From Bilabrum cf. latius (Eukaryota; Bigyra: Bicosoecida; Bigyra; Bicosoecida): a DNA stretch of 64,000 bases. The stretch covers positions 930,001 through 994,000 of the forward strand of contig OZ237746.1 in the NCBI GenBank assembly GCA_965178125.1, given 5' to 3'. Positions within the stretch are counted from its first letter, which is position 1. The number at the start of each line of letters is the position of its first letter. Below, in pieces: positions 41,747 to 61,859 of the stretch. The notes beneath the pieces are model-generated. The model had not been told where the DNA came from, ran no database searches, and saw nothing but the letters and a program-made list of their open reading frames with translations. The translations under genes and the position numbers were made by a program.

Positions 41747-42769
41747 GACTCCCCCCGGAACCCAAAGACTTTGTTTTTACATACGGTGCTGATGTGCCCT
41801 GCGGCAAACACCAATCCCGAGTCGGCATGGTTTATGGTCAAGACTACGAGGGTATCTAATCCTCTTCGCTCCCCTGACTTTCGTTCTTGATTAATGAAAA
41901 CGCCCTTGGCAGACGCTTTCGCAGCAGTTTCTCTTCAGCAAATCCAAGAATTTCACCTCTGACTGCTGAATAGAAATGCCCCCGATCGTCCCTATTAATC
42001 ATTACCGCTGGATGCAAACCAACAACATCACAGACAGTCCTATGTTATTATTCCATGCTAAGGTATTCAGGCTAGGCCTGCTTGGAACACTCTAATTTTT
42101 TCACAGTAAAAGCGCCTTTCGGCGGGGCGGGCAGAGTCGCCGCTGAGCGGCAGACTCAAATCCCAGACATTCAACTACGAGCTTTTTAACTGCAACAACA
42201 TGTGGATAGGCTACTGGAGCTGGAATTACCGCGGCTGCTGGCACCAGACTTGCCCTCCAGTGGGTACTCACGTAGGGGTTTAAATTACGCCCATTCCAAC
42301 AAAGAATCCAAAAGGATCCCTATCGGTATTGCTTGTCACTACTTCCCTGGGTTAGGATTGAGTAATTTTCGCGCCTGCTGCCTTCCTTGGAAGTGGTAGC
42401 CGTTTCTCAGGCTCCCTCTCCGGAGTCGAACCCTAATTCTCCGTTAGGCGTTACAGCCACGGGAGTCCAATACACTCCCGTCGACAGCTGATGCCGCAGA
42501 AACTTGAATGAATCATCGTTACACGATCCGTTCAGTTATTATGACTCACCTTCAGTGAAGGTACAATCTAATAAATACGTCCATCCCTACGGTCAGGAGT
42601 TTTCGCATGTATTAGCTCTAGAATTGCTACGGTTATCCATGTAGTAATACTCTCAAGTAAACTATAACTGATATAATGAGCCGTTCGCAGTTTCGCCTTA
42701 CGGCTGAACTTAGACATGCATGGCTTAATCTTTGAGACGAGCCTATTCATCCGGCAGGATCAACCGGGT
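41071..42769 (-). rRNA. 18S rRNA: 18S rRNA, unit 4 (complete)
   Basis: 1699-nt copy at the start of the right-hand contig, with C at the site that varies in unit 1. Confidence 0.98.
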
Positions 42770-45700
42770 TGCCATCGTGGTCGGCACGGGGAGGGGGCTC
42801 TGGGGTTGCCCCCTTTGCCTCTCTCCTTGCCTGTCACTTTGTCGAACCTCGACTGAACGGCATGGGCTTCTTGCTCTCGCAATCGGCCGGCCGCTGACTT
42901 GCTTGGCCGCGTGCCCGAGGGCTCGCTGCCAGGCCCGCCGCGGGGTCCCCGTTTGACCGGGTCGTCCGCAGCGGTTGCCCACTTGCCGTGAATCTCTTGT
43001 TTGTCGCATTCTCCCTCCTCGGCCCGCGCTAGAGTTGGCACAGAAAAGAGCTGTCCTTGCCCGCTGCTTGCCGTGGGGCGCGCAGTGTCGGATCGCAAGC
43101 TTGTCTGTCTCTAGGGAGCCGTAGGTGCAGGGTCGGTGTCACGCATCGCCTTTGACATCAACGCGGCTGGAATCGTCCCGAGGGAAGACTGCCTGCTGCG
43201 GACGTCGGGCTTGCGCGCCGGGCCTCTGCTCAGTTGTGCTGTCTACTCCACACCTTTCCAGGCTGCGGTATCCAGTACGAACCAATCCCGCTCGCTTGGC
43301 GAGTCCGTCGCTCAACCCCTGAATTCCTACCAGCTGTGCCAGTCTTTGCAGACGGCTCTTGAAGCGGTAAGAAGGGGAGTGCTCGTGGGCTCAAGCCTCG
43401 CTTGCTCGTTGCGCCGCGGATCTGTCGCTCGTCTTCTCGGTCGTCGGCTGGGCCTTTCGGTCCAGGAGTCCTGCAGAAGCACATCGCATTAGATCAACGC
43501 TGCGTCTAAAGTTGCCGCGCGCCTGGCTCAAGGCGTTGTGCTGGCGGGACAGCTCGCTTTCGCTTGCTCTCCGCCGGCTGCCGAGCCGGGTGCTGCTGCT
43601 CGCCGCGTCGGACCGCAACAGGACTCGCAGCGCTGTCCAATCAGTACGGGTTGTACTAATTAAATGGCATGCAATTCCTTTTAAGTTGTTACGGGACGCT
43701 GTCGAAGACAGTGGCGGGAGGAGGTGCCTGGTCCATCCGGGTGCCGGGCCCATTGCTGGGCGGCTCACCGGAGGCCGACTCGCCCCTCTTACAGTAGGTA
43801 AAAAATTGGCGTGTGACTCGTCAGCTGCGCAATCCTGTACATCGGTTGCAACCTGGCATTTTGGCACGCCGCAGATCGCGTACTGGGGACGCCCCAACCG
43901 GCCCGGACTTGGGCTCTCAGAATCGCGCGCTGCTATTCAGCACTCCGCAGGCCACAACGGCTTCTTTCACGCGTGCCGACGGCGTCTCATCCGCGCATAG
44001 CATGTCGCTGTACTGAAATATTGCGTTGATTGGAAGCATGCACGTTGAAGCGATTCCTACCGCGGCAAAGTAGCAACTGAAGCACCTCGTGCACCACACT
44101 TCGCCGGCCGCAGAGACTTCTCCACGACTGCACACATCGCATCGCAGCGCAACGAATGCACTCCATTCCGTTCCAATAGAATTCATATTAGATTTGCTGC
44201 GGCGCACGATCAAGATGGCTGTGAGGTTCGGCTGCAGCTTGTGCAAGACGGCATTCCAACGGCCTGCAACCAAGCAGCCGGTCACTGCTTGCACTTTCCC
44301 GGCAGATTTTCTTGTTCCAACTGTTCGGATTCCAATCTATTATACATTTAAATTGGTTTGAATGGCTTGTCACTGCCTGGTATTGTCTGTGGGCGCGGGG
44401 CTGCGAGCTCTGACCACCAGCCAGCCCTCCCGGGCCTCCGCCGCGCCCCATTGCCGAGATGAAAACGGAGCCCATGCTCTATGCAGCCGGTTCAGCCCGC
44501 AATCTATGCCCCCCTTACCTGTGGATGTGCCTCAATCCGTCCTAGCTGTCAGCAATCGAGCAGAACAGCGACCCATCGAGAGCAGGCCGTGCGCGACCGC
44601 CCGGCCGGCCCATTCCAAGCTGCGCTTCTGCGCAAAGTATGCGTGCCTAGACCGCACCACATACTTTTTCTTGCAGTATTGTTCATTCCACCTGCTCCTT
44701 GGGCTCCGACAAGACCTCCCCTCCGTCAAACCGCGAGCCCCACCCCGAGCGACAAGCAATTGCTCTACTCTGGCGGTGCAGCCGAACCAGGTCTCGAGCT
44801 TGGCCCCGCCCACACGGCCGTTCCAGGAGTTATCCGCAATCTTGCTTCTAATATGTCTAAATCATCGTCCAGGCGCCCCAAAGTTGCCTCGACCTGCCCT
44901 GCGGCCGAGATACGCGACGGATGCGGTCGCAAGGCACCTCCTCACGCAGTGAGTGCGGCAGGTACGCGCCCTTCATGGCACCATCCTTTCGGATCGCGCA
45001 CTCAAGGGCCACCCACTCTAGCTCAATCGACACCTGTGCGCTGAATATGCGGTGAGTGGGCCCCTGGGCTGCATTGCGGGGCCGGTAGTTGCCGGCGAGG
45101 CCCGAGGCAGCGGCGGTGCGACCACAGGCGGCAGAGGTGCGCCCAGACAAAGAGGAAGCGATGCATAGGATGCAGTACGCTGTCACAGGGTGTGCATAGG
45201 ATGTGATGCATGAGTAAAAACCGAGGGGGGCATTGCGCAAACGTACACTGCAATCATCGAGGCAAGAAAAAGAGAGGCCTTCATCATCGGGGCTTCCCAG
45301 CTGGTCACCCACGCTAGTACTGGCCCGACTGGTGATTGCTTAGCTTCTGAGGTCGGCAGGGCTCAGGCGGGTCCAATCACATATGAACGAAGACAGGTAA
45401 GATGCGGACATCACGTTACTCGAACCATGCAACAGGTACAGCGGCAAGCCGGGCCAGCGGTGGGGTAGGAGGGGTGGGGTGCACGTGAGCGCGACTCGTG
45501 CACAGACTGCACAGCAAGCCAATAGGCACGCATCAAGCTTTAGCGAAGCGACTAGGCTGCGCATACAGCGTGAATTGAGTACCTACGAAGAGGGCGGGAG
45601 GGGCGGCAAGGCATCGACAGCGGGTCGTAGCGAAGGGGGTCACTGGGAGGGGGACCGGGAGGGGCTGTGGCAGCGGGTAGCAGCGAAGGGGGAGGCTGAA

Positions 45701-46248
45701 GGACTAGGAGAGGCTGCGAGGGCAGTGTGCTAGCAGGCAATGCCATGGGTATGCAGTGAGGACAAGTGGTGTCAAGCCATGCGTGGGAACGTGTGGTGGG
45801 TGGTGCTGGTGCGGGTGCGGGTGCGGGTGCCGGTGCCGGTGCGGGTGCGGGTGCGGGTGTGGGAGGGATAGATTGTGGGTTGGTTGGTTACTTTGGTGGT
45901 GCCGTAAAGGCACCGGGGAGTTAGAGCGGCCCGCCGCTCAGCAGCCGGGGCGCTGAGGGGCAGAGCAGCAGGCGAGTGGCTGAAATCAATGAGTCCGAAA
46001 TTCCTCATAGTGTAGCAGTCAATCACCAGGCGAAAGAGTGCCAGGACGTGGAGGCACCTGCAGAGACCATGAGGAATGGTGTCCGAGGGTGGCTGCCGTC
46101 CGGCTGTACTCTTTCCCAACGCGTTCCAATGAAGGACCGGTTGACAAGAAGTGTGTTTGGTTGGGGTGACAGAGAATGCCCTTGGTGGAAGAGGCTGCCC
46201 GCTCTTGCTCAGCTTGCGCGTTGCAAAAAGGGTTTGCTCGTTCCTTGG
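42770..46248 (-). other. rDNA intergenic spacer, copy 4
   Basis: 3479 bp; hairpin at 44634-44667, hexamer repeat at 45808-45861, A at 45890. Confidence 0.9.
45808..45861. repeat. ggtgcg hexamer repeat with G-quadruplex motif, IGS copy 4
   Basis: Nine hexamers as in the other spacers; also read through cleanly in this contig. Confidence 0.95.
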
Positions 46249-49405
<3,157 letters not shown>

Positions 49406-49952
49406 ATTTAGTATTGTGAGTTTGGTGGCGTGCTCTCGATGGGGCCTGGCCTTCGAAACTGTTTGGTGTGCTCAAGCCGCTGACGATTCTTCGCTTCGTC
49501 TCACGTTCCCAGCTTAGAAGCAAGGCATAGCCACAGCCGGATATCACTCTGCTTCCACACCAGCTAGTCACTGCGATGACGCATCCACGGCCGCTACCGC
49601 CTGGTTCGGGTGTTGAGAGCGTTGCCGCTCCCTCTGCCTCACCGTGCGGGCGTTTGGATTACCGTAAAGTTCATCACAGATCAAATCCAGCTGGCGCTTC
49701 AATTGAAGCGTCGTTCTCCGGGCGCCTCCGTTTGACCGGAAGGCGGCTGTACCGTTGCTTTAGCGGTCGCGTGATCCACAAGGAATCAGTGCGGGGCTAG
49801 AGCCAGTCTCAAAGTACTGTAGGTCCCTTCGCGCACGGCCTCGTACGCTCTCAAGACGGGCGCCAGGACTCCAGGGTCCAGCGCCGAGCGTCTCGCGAAT
49901 CCACCGGTGGGATCCCCGCGCTTGCCTTTGACAGCAGCACAGGGCGGTGAGG
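49406..49952 (-). other. ITS2, unit 5
   Basis: 547-bp spacer. Confidence 0.9.
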
Positions 49953-50104
49953 GGTGTTATGGACACTCGAACAGGCATACCTATAAGGTGCAATGTGCGT
50001 TCAAAGACTTGATGATTCAGAATTCTGCAATTCGCATTACGTATCGCATTTCGCTGCGTTCTTCATCGTTACAGGAGCCAAGACATCCCTTGCTGAAGGT
50101 TGTT
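49953..50104 (-). rRNA. 5.8S rRNA: 5.8S rRNA, unit 5
   Basis: Same sequence and spacing as in the other units. Confidence 0.95.
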
Positions 50105-50615
50105 TCTTGTTATGTATTTTGATGTCGTGGCGCGCTCGTGGCCCTTGCGGGCAGACGACCGAGCGGCAGGTGCCACTGTTTGCATGGGTGCAAAGAGCGC
50201 GATCCGCCGAGGCAGAGGGCGTTCTAGGCGTTCGAGGGTCTCCCGGCGCCGGGTGGGCCTGCGGTCAGCAGGGCTCCCCAGGCGTCAGAGCCGTCGGTTG
50301 TGTTTTCTTCCGAGAAAGAAAAGAAAGGGTTTCTTTGGGATCGCCTCCTTTGAGTCCCCCGAGAAGGGGGAAGCCCATTGGGGGTGGAGAGACCATGCGG
50401 CATTCCCAAGCCGAAGCTCGGACGGGCCTTGCTCTCTCAAGCCGTACAACGCTTAAGAAGGGGTCGCAGCCGAAGCTGCTGTGCTTGCGTTCGCAGAGCG
50501 GGTGCCTCTCCCGGCGCGCTCCCGTCTCCGGGTGCGCAGCCTGACAGATTGGCGGGTTTGTTAAGAATCGCGCAGCGCCTCCCGACAGGATCGGGGGGAC
50601 GCTGACGCTTCGCGG
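50105..50615 (-). other. ITS1, unit 5
   Basis: 511-bp spacer. Confidence 0.9.
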
Positions 50616-50662
<47 letters not shown>

Positions 50663-50761
50663 ACCTTCCTCTAAATGGTAAGATTTAGCCAACTTCTCGG
50701 CCGCCTGGCAGGGCCAGAACGTCCAATCCGGAGGCTTCACCGGACCATTCAATCGGTAGGT

Positions 50762-50795
<34 letters not shown>

Positions 50796-51232
50796 ATCAA
50801 TGCGAGCTGATGACTCGCGTTTACTAGGAATTCCTCGTTGACGATTAATAATTCCAAAAATCGATCCCTATCACGACTAGTGTTCAGAGATTGCCCATGC
50901 CTATCAGCAAAGGTACAAACACTCGTTGGACTAGTCAGTGTAGCGCGCGTGCGGCCCAGAACGTCTAAGGGCATCACAGACCTGTTATTGCCCCCAACTT
51001 CCATCGACTTGACATCGATAGTCCCTCTAAGAAGATACAATACTCAGTGAGCCTGATCTACATTAGCAGGCGGGGGTCTCGTTCGTTATCGGAATCAACC
51101 AGACAAATCACTCCACCAACTAAGAACGGCCATGCACCACCACCCACAGAATCAAGAAAGAGCTTTCAATCTGTCAATCCTCATTGCGTCCGGACCTGGT
51201 AAGTTTTCCCGTGTTGAGTCAAATTAAGCCGC

Positions 51233-51291
<59 letters not shown>

Positions 51292-52314
51292 GACTCCCCC
51301 CGGAACCCAAAGACTTTGTTTTTACATACGGTGCTGATGTGCCCTGCGGCAAACACCAATCCCGAGTCGGCATGGTTTATGGTCAAGACTACGAGGGTAT
51401 CTAATCCTCTTCGCTCCCCTGACTTTCGTTCTTGATTAATGAAAACGCCCTTGGCAGACGCTTTCGCAGCAGTTTCTCTTCAGCAAATCCAAGAATTTCA
51501 CCTCTGACTGCTGAATAGAAATGCCCCCGATCGTCCCTATTAATCATTACCGCTGGATGCAAACCAACAACATCACAGACAGTCCTATGTTATTATTCCA
51601 TGCTAAGGTATTCAGGCTAGGCCTGCTTGGAACACTCTAATTTTTTCACAGTAAAAGCGCCTTTCGGCGGGGCGGGCAGAGTCGCCGCTGAGCGGCAGAC
51701 TCAAATCCCAGACATTCAACTACGAGCTTTTTAACTGCAACAACATGTGGATAGGCTACTGGAGCTGGAATTACCGCGGCTGCTGGCACCAGACTTGCCC
51801 TCCAGTGGGTACTCACGTAGGGGTTTAAATTACGCCCATTCCAACAAAGAATCCAAAAGGATCCCTATCGGTATTGCTTGTCACTACTTCCCTGGGTTAG
51901 GATTGAGTAATTTTCGCGCCTGCTGCCTTCCTTGGAAGTGGTAGCCGTTTCTCAGGCTCCCTCTCCGGAGTCGAACCCTAATTCTCCGTTAGGCGTTACA
52001 GCCACGGGAGTCCAATACACTCCCGTCGACAGCTGATGCCGCAGAAACTTGAATGAATCATCGTTACACGATCCGTTCAGTTATTATGACTCACCTTCAG
52101 TGAAGGTACAATCTAATAAATACGTCCATCCCTACGGTCAGGAGTTTTCGCATGTATTAGCTCTAGAATTGCTACGGTTATCCATGTAGTAATACTCTCA
52201 AGTAAACTATAACTGATATAATGAGCCGTTCGCAGTTTCGCCTTACGGCTGAACTTAGACATGCATGGCTTAATCTTTGAGACGAGCCTATTCATCCGGC
52301 AGGATCAACCGGGT
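50616..52314 (-). rRNA. 18S rRNA: 18S rRNA, unit 5 (complete)
   Basis: 1699-nt copy with all landmarks and the majority base at the variable site. Confidence 0.98.
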
Positions 52315-55300
52315 TGCCATCGTGGTCGGCACGGGGAGGGGGCTCTGGGGTTGCCCCCTTTGCCTCTCTCCTTGCCTGTCACTTTGTCGAACCTCGACTG
52401 AACGGCATGGGCTTCTTGCTCTCGCAATCGGCCGGCCGCTGACTTGCTTGGCCGCGTGCCCGAGGGCTCGCTGCCAGGCCCGCCGCGGGGTCCCCGTTTG
52501 ACCGGGTCGTCCGCAGCGGTTGCCCACTTGCCGTGAATCTCTTGTTTGTCGCATTCTCCCTCCTCGGCCCGCGCTAGAGTTGGCACAGAAAAGAGCTGTC
52601 CTTGCCCGCTGCTTGCCGTGGGGCGCGCAGTGTCGGATCGCAAGCTTGTCTGTCTCTAGGGAGCCGTAGGTGCAGGGTCGGTGTCACGCATCGCCTTTGA
52701 CATCAACGCGGCTGGAATCGTCCCGAGGGAAGACTGCCTGCTGCGGACGTCGGGCTTGCGCGCCGGGCCTCTGCTCAGTTGTGCTGTCTACTCCACACCT
52801 TTCCAGGCTGCGGTATCCAGTACGAACCAATCCCGCTCGCTTGGCGAGTCCGTCGCTCAACCCCTGAATTCCTACCAGCTGTGCCAGTCTTTGCAGACGG
52901 CTCTTGAAGCGGTAAGAAGGGGAGTGCTCGTGGGCTCAAGCCTCGCTTGCTCGTTGCGCCGCGGATCTGTCGCTCGTCTTCTCGGTCGTCGGCTGGGCCT
53001 TTCGGTCCAGGAGTCCTGCAGAAGCACATCGCATTAGATCAACGCTGCGTCTAAAGTTGCCGCGCGCCTGGCTCAAGGCGTTGTGCTGGCGGGACAGCTC
53101 GCTTTCGCTTGCTCTCCGCCGGCTGCCGAGCCGGGTGCTGCTGCTCGCCGCGTCGGACCGCAACAGGACTCGCAGCGCTGTCCAATCAGTACGGGTTGTA
53201 CTAATTAAATGGCATGCAATTCCTTTTAAGTTGTTACGGGACGCTGTCGAAGACAGTGGCGGGAGGAGGTGCCTGGTCCATCCGGGTGCCGGGCCCATTG
53301 CTGGGCGGCTCACCGGAGGCCGACTCGCCCCTCTTACAGTAGGTAAAAAATTGGCGTGTGACTCGTCAGCTGCGCAATCCTGTACATCGGTTGCAACCTG
53401 GCATTTTGGCACGCCGCAGATCGCGTACTGGGGACGCCCCAACCGGCCCGGACTTGGGCTCTCAGAATCGCGCGCTGCTATTCAGCACTCCGCAGGCCAC
53501 AACGGCTTCTTTCACGCGTGCCGACGGCGTCTCATCCGCGCATAGCATGTCGCTGTACTGAAATATTGCGTTGATTGGAAGCATGCACGTTGAAGCGATT
53601 CCTACCGCGGCAAAGTAGCAACTGAAGCACCTCGTGCACCACACTTCGCCGGCCGCAGAGACTTCTCCACGACTGCACACATCGCATCGCAGCGCAACGA
53701 ATGCACTCCATTCCGTTCCAATAGAATTCATATTAGATTTGCTGCGGCGCACGATCAAGATGGCTGTGAGGTTCGGCTGCAGCTTGTGCAAGACGGCATT
53801 CCAACGGCCTGCAACCAAGCAGCCGGTCACTGCTTGCACTTTCCCGGCAGATTTTCTTGTTCCAACTGTTCGGATTCCAATCTATTATACATTTAAATTG
53901 GTTTGAATGGCTTGTCACTGCCTGGTATTGTCTGTGGGCGCGGGGCTGCGAGCTCTGACCACCAGCCAGCCCTCCCGGGCCTCCGCCGCGCCCCATTGCC
54001 GAGATGAAAACGGAGCCCATGCTCTATGCAGCCGGTTCAGCCCGCAATCTATGCCCCCCTTACCTGTGGATGTGCCTCAATCCGTCCTAGCTGTCAGCAA
54101 TCGAGCAGAACAGCGACCCATCGAGAGCAGGCCGTGCGCGACCGCCCGGCCGGCCCATTCCAAGCTGCGCTTCTGCGCAAAGTATGCGTGCCTAGACCGC
54201 ACCACATACTTTTTCTTGCAGTATTGTTCATTCCACCTGCTCCTTGGGCTCCGACAAGACCTCCCCTCCGTCAAACCGCGAGCCCCACCCCGAGCGACAA
54301 GCAATTGCTCTACTCTGGCGGTGCAGCCGAACCAGGTCTCGAGCTTGGCCCCGCCCACACGGCCGTTCCAGGAGTTATCCGCAATCTTGCTTCTAATATG
54401 TCTAAATCATCGTCCAGGCGCCCCAAAGTTGCCTCGACCTGCCCTGCGGCCGAGATACGCGACGGATGCGGTCGCAAGGCACCTCCTCACGCAGTGAGTG
54501 CGGCAGGTACGCGCCCTTCATGGCACCATCCTTTCGGATCGCGCACTCAAGGGCCACCCACTCTAGCTCAATCGACACCTGTGCGCTGAATATGCGGTGA
54601 GTGGGCCCCTGGGCTGCATTGCGGGGCCGGTAGTTGCCGGCGAGGCCCGAGGCAGCGGCGGTGCGACCACAGGCGGCAGAGGTGCGCCCAGACAAAGAGG
54701 AAGCGATGCATAGGATGCAGTACGCTGTCACAGGGTGTGCATAGGATGTGATGCATGAGTAAAAACCGAGGGGGGCATTGCGCAAACGTACACTGCAATC
54801 ATCGAGGCAAGAAAAAGAGAGGCCTTCATCATCGGGGCTTCCCAGCTGGTCACCCACGCTAGTACTGGCCCGACTGGTGATTGCTTAGCTTCTGAGGTCG
54901 GCAGGGCTCAGGCGGGTCCAATCACATATGAACGAAGACAGGTAAGATGCGGACATCACGTTACTCGAACCATGCAACAGGTACAGCGGCAAGCCGGGCC
55001 AGCGGTGGGGTAGGAGGGGTGGGGTGCACGTGAGCGCGACTCGTGCACAGACTGCACAGCAAGCCAATAGGCACGCATCAAGCTTTAGCGAAGCGACTAG
55101 GCTGCGCATACAGCGTGAATTGAGTACCTACGAAGAGGGCGGGAGGGGCGGCAAGGCATCGACAGCGGGTCGTAGCGAAGGGGGTCACTGGGAGGGGGAC
55201 CGGGAGGGGCTGTGGCAGCGGGTAGCAGCGAAGGGGGAGGCTGAAGGACTAGGAGAGGCTGCGAGGGCAGTGTGCTAGCAGGCAATGCCATGGGTATGCA

Positions 55301-55793
55301 GTGAGGACAAGTGGTGTCAAGCCATGCGTGGGAACGTGTGGTGGGTGGTGCTGGTGCGGGTGCGGGTGCGGGTGCCGGTGCCGGTGCGGGTGCGGGTGCG
55401 GGTGTGGGAGGGATAGATTGTGGGTTGGTTGGTTCCTTTGGTGGTGCCGTAAAGGCACCGGGGAGTTAGAGCGGCCCGCCGCTCAGCAGCCGGGGCGCTG
55501 AGGGGCAGAGCAGCAGGCGAGTGGCTGAAATCAATGAGTCCGAAATTCCTCATAGTGTAGCAGTCAATCACCAGGCGAAAGAGTGCCAGGACGTGGAGGC
55601 ACCTGCAGAGACCATGAGGAATGGTGTCCGAGGGTGGCTGCCGTCCGGCTGTACTCTTTCCCAACGCGTTCCAATGAAGGACCGGTTGACAAGAAGTGTG
55701 TTTGGTTGGGGTGACAGAGAATGCCCTTGGTGGAAGAGGCTGCCCGCTCTTGCTCAGCTTGCGCGTTGCAAAAAGGGTTTGCTCGTTCCTTGG
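52315..55793 (-). other. rDNA intergenic spacer, copy 5
   Basis: 3479 bp; hairpin at 54179-54212, hexamer repeat at 55353-55406. One base differs from the other spacers: C at 55435 instead of A. Confidence 0.9.
55353..55406. repeat. ggtgcg hexamer repeat with G-quadruplex motif, IGS copy 5
   Basis: Nine hexamers; lies 29 bp left of the private A-to-C change at 55435. Confidence 0.95.
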
Positions 55794-58950
<3,157 letters not shown>

Positions 58951-59497
58951 ATTTAGTATTGTGAGTTTGGTGGCGTGCTCTCGATGGGGCCTGGCCTTCG
59001 AAACTGTTTGGTGTGCTCAAGCCGCTGACGATTCTTCGCTTCGTCTCACGTTCCCAGCTTAGAAGCAAGGCATAGCCACAGCCGGATATCACTCTGCTTC
59101 CACACCAGCTAGTCACTGCGATGACGCATCCACGGCCGCTACCGCCTGGTTCGGGTGTTGAGAGCGTTGCCGCTCCCTCTGCCTCACCGTGCGGGCGTTT
59201 GGATTACCGTAAAGTTCATCACAGATCAAATCCAGCTGGCGCTTCAATTGAAGCGTCGTTCTCCGGGCGCCTCCGTTTGACCGGAAGGCGGCTGTACCGT
59301 TGCTTTAGCGGTCGCGTGATCCACAAGGAATCAGTGCGGGGCTAGAGCCAGTCTCAAAGTACTGTAGGTCCCTTCGCGCACGGCCTCGTACGCTCTCAAG
59401 ACGGGCGCCAGGACTCCAGGGTCCAGCGCCGAGCGTCTCGCGAATCCACCGGTGGGATCCCCGCGCTTGCCTTTGACAGCAGCACAGGGCGGTGAGG
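58951..59497 (-). other. ITS2, unit 6
   Basis: 547-bp spacer. Confidence 0.9.
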
Positions 59498-59649
59498 GGT
59501 GTTATGGACACTCGAACAGGCATACCTATAAGGTGCAATGTGCGTTCAAAGACTTGATGATTCAGAATTCTGCAATTCGCATTACGTATCGCATTTCGCT
59601 GCGTTCTTCATCGTTACAGGAGCCAAGACATCCCTTGCTGAAGGTTGTT
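59498..59649 (-). rRNA. 5.8S rRNA: 5.8S rRNA, unit 6
   Basis: Last complete 5.8S in the window, no change noticed. Confidence 0.95.
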
Positions 59650-60160
59650 TCTTGTTATGTATTTTGATGTCGTGGCGCGCTCGTGGCCCTTGCGGGCAGA
59701 CGACCGAGCGGCAGGTGCCACTGTTTGCATGGGTGCAAAGAGCGCGATCCGCCGAGGCAGAGGGCGTTCTAGGCGTTCGAGGGTCTCCCGGCGCCGGGTG
59801 GGCCTGCGGTCAGCAGGGCTCCCCAGGCGTCAGAGCCGTCGGTTGTGTTTTCTTCCGAGAAAGAAAAGAAAGGGTTTCTTTGGGATCGCCTCCTTTGAGT
59901 CCCCCGAGAAGGGGGAAGCCCATTGGGGGTGGAGAGACCATGCGGCATTCCCAAGCCGAAGCTCGGACGGGCCTTGCTCTCTCAAGCCGTACAACGCTTA
60001 AGAAGGGGTCGCAGCCGAAGCTGCTGTGCTTGCGTTCGCAGAGCGGGTGCCTCTCCCGGCGCGCTCCCGTCTCCGGGTGCGCAGCCTGACAGATTGGCGG
60101 GTTTGTTAAGAATCGCGCAGCGCCTCCCGACAGGATCGGGGGGACGCTGACGCTTCGCGG
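59650..60160 (-). other. ITS1, unit 6
   Basis: 511-bp spacer. Confidence 0.9.
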
Positions 60161-60207
<47 letters not shown>

Positions 60208-60306
60208 ACCTTCCTCTAAATGGTAAGATTTAGCCAACTTCTCGGCCGCCTGGCAGGGCCAGAACGTCCAATCCGGAGGCTTCACCGGACCATTCAATCG
60301 GTAGGT

Positions 60307-60340
<34 letters not shown>

Positions 60341-60777
60341 ATCAATGCGAGCTGATGACTCGCGTTTACTAGGAATTCCTCGTTGACGATTAATAATTCC
60401 AAAAATCGATCCCTATCACGACTAGTGTTCAGAGATTGCCCATGCCTATCAGCAAAGGTACAAACACTCGTTGGACTAGTCAGTGTAGCGCGCGTGCGGC
60501 CCAGAACGTCTAAGGGCATCACAGACCTGTTATTGCCCCCAACTTCCATCGACTTGACATCGATAGTCCCTCTAAGAAGATACAATACTCAGTGAGCCTG
60601 ATCTACATTAGCAGGCGGGGGTCTCGTTCGTTATCGGAATCAACCAGACAAATCACTCCACCAACTAAGAACGGCCATGCACCACCACCCACAGAATCAA
60701 GAAAGAGCTTTCAATCTGTCAATCCTCATTGCGTCCGGACCTGGTAAGTTTTCCCGTGTTGAGTCAAATTAAGCCGC

Positions 60778-60836
<59 letters not shown>

Positions 60837-61859
60837 GACTCCCCCCGGAACCCAAAGACTTTGTTTTTACATACGGTGCTGATGTGCCCTGCGGCAAACA
60901 CCAATCCCGAGTCGGCATGGTTTATGGTCAAGACTACGAGGGTATCTAATCCTCTTCGCTCCCCTGACTTTCGTTCTTGATTAATGAAAACGCCCTTGGC
61001 AGACGCTTTCGCAGCAGTTTCTCTTCAGCAAATCCAAGAATTTCACCTCTGACTGCTGAATAGAAATGCCCCCGATCGTCCCTATTAATCATTACCGCTG
61101 GATGCAAACCAACAACATCACAGACAGTCCTATGTTATTATTCCATGCTAAGGTATTCAGGCTAGGCCTGCTTGGAACACTCTAATTTTTTCACAGTAAA
61201 AGCGCCTTTCGGCGGGGCGGGCAGAGTCGCCGCTGAGCGGCAGACTCAAATCCCAGACATTCAACTACGAGCTTTTTAACTGCAACAACATGTGGATAGG
61301 CTACTGGAGCTGGAATTACCGCGGCTGCTGGCACCAGACTTGCCCTCCAGTGGGTACTCACGTAGGGGTTTAAATTACGCCCATTCCAACAAAGAATCCA
61401 AAAGGATCCCTATCGGTATTGCTTGTCACTACTTCCCTGGGTTAGGATTGAGTAATTTTCGCGCCTGCTGCCTTCCTTGGAAGTGGTAGCCGTTTCTCAG
61501 GCTCCCTCTCCGGAGTCGAACCCTAATTCTCCGTTAGGCGTTACAGCCACGGGAGTCCAATACACTCCCGTCGACAGCTGATGCCGCAGAAACTTGAATG
61601 AATCATCGTTACACGATCCGTTCAGTTATTATGACTCACCTTCAGTGAAGGTACAATCTAATAAATACGTCCATCCCTACGGTCAGGAGTTTTCGCATGT
61701 ATTAGCTCTAGAATTGCTACGGTTATCCATGTAGTAATACTCTCAAGTAAACTATAACTGATATAATGAGCCGTTCGCAGTTTCGCCTTACGGCTGAACT
61801 TAGACATGCATGGCTTAATCTTTGAGACGAGCCTATTCATCCGGCAGGATCAACCGGGT
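60161..61859 (-). rRNA. 18S rRNA: 18S rRNA, unit 6 (complete)
   Basis: Last complete 18S in the window, 1699 nt. Confidence 0.98.
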
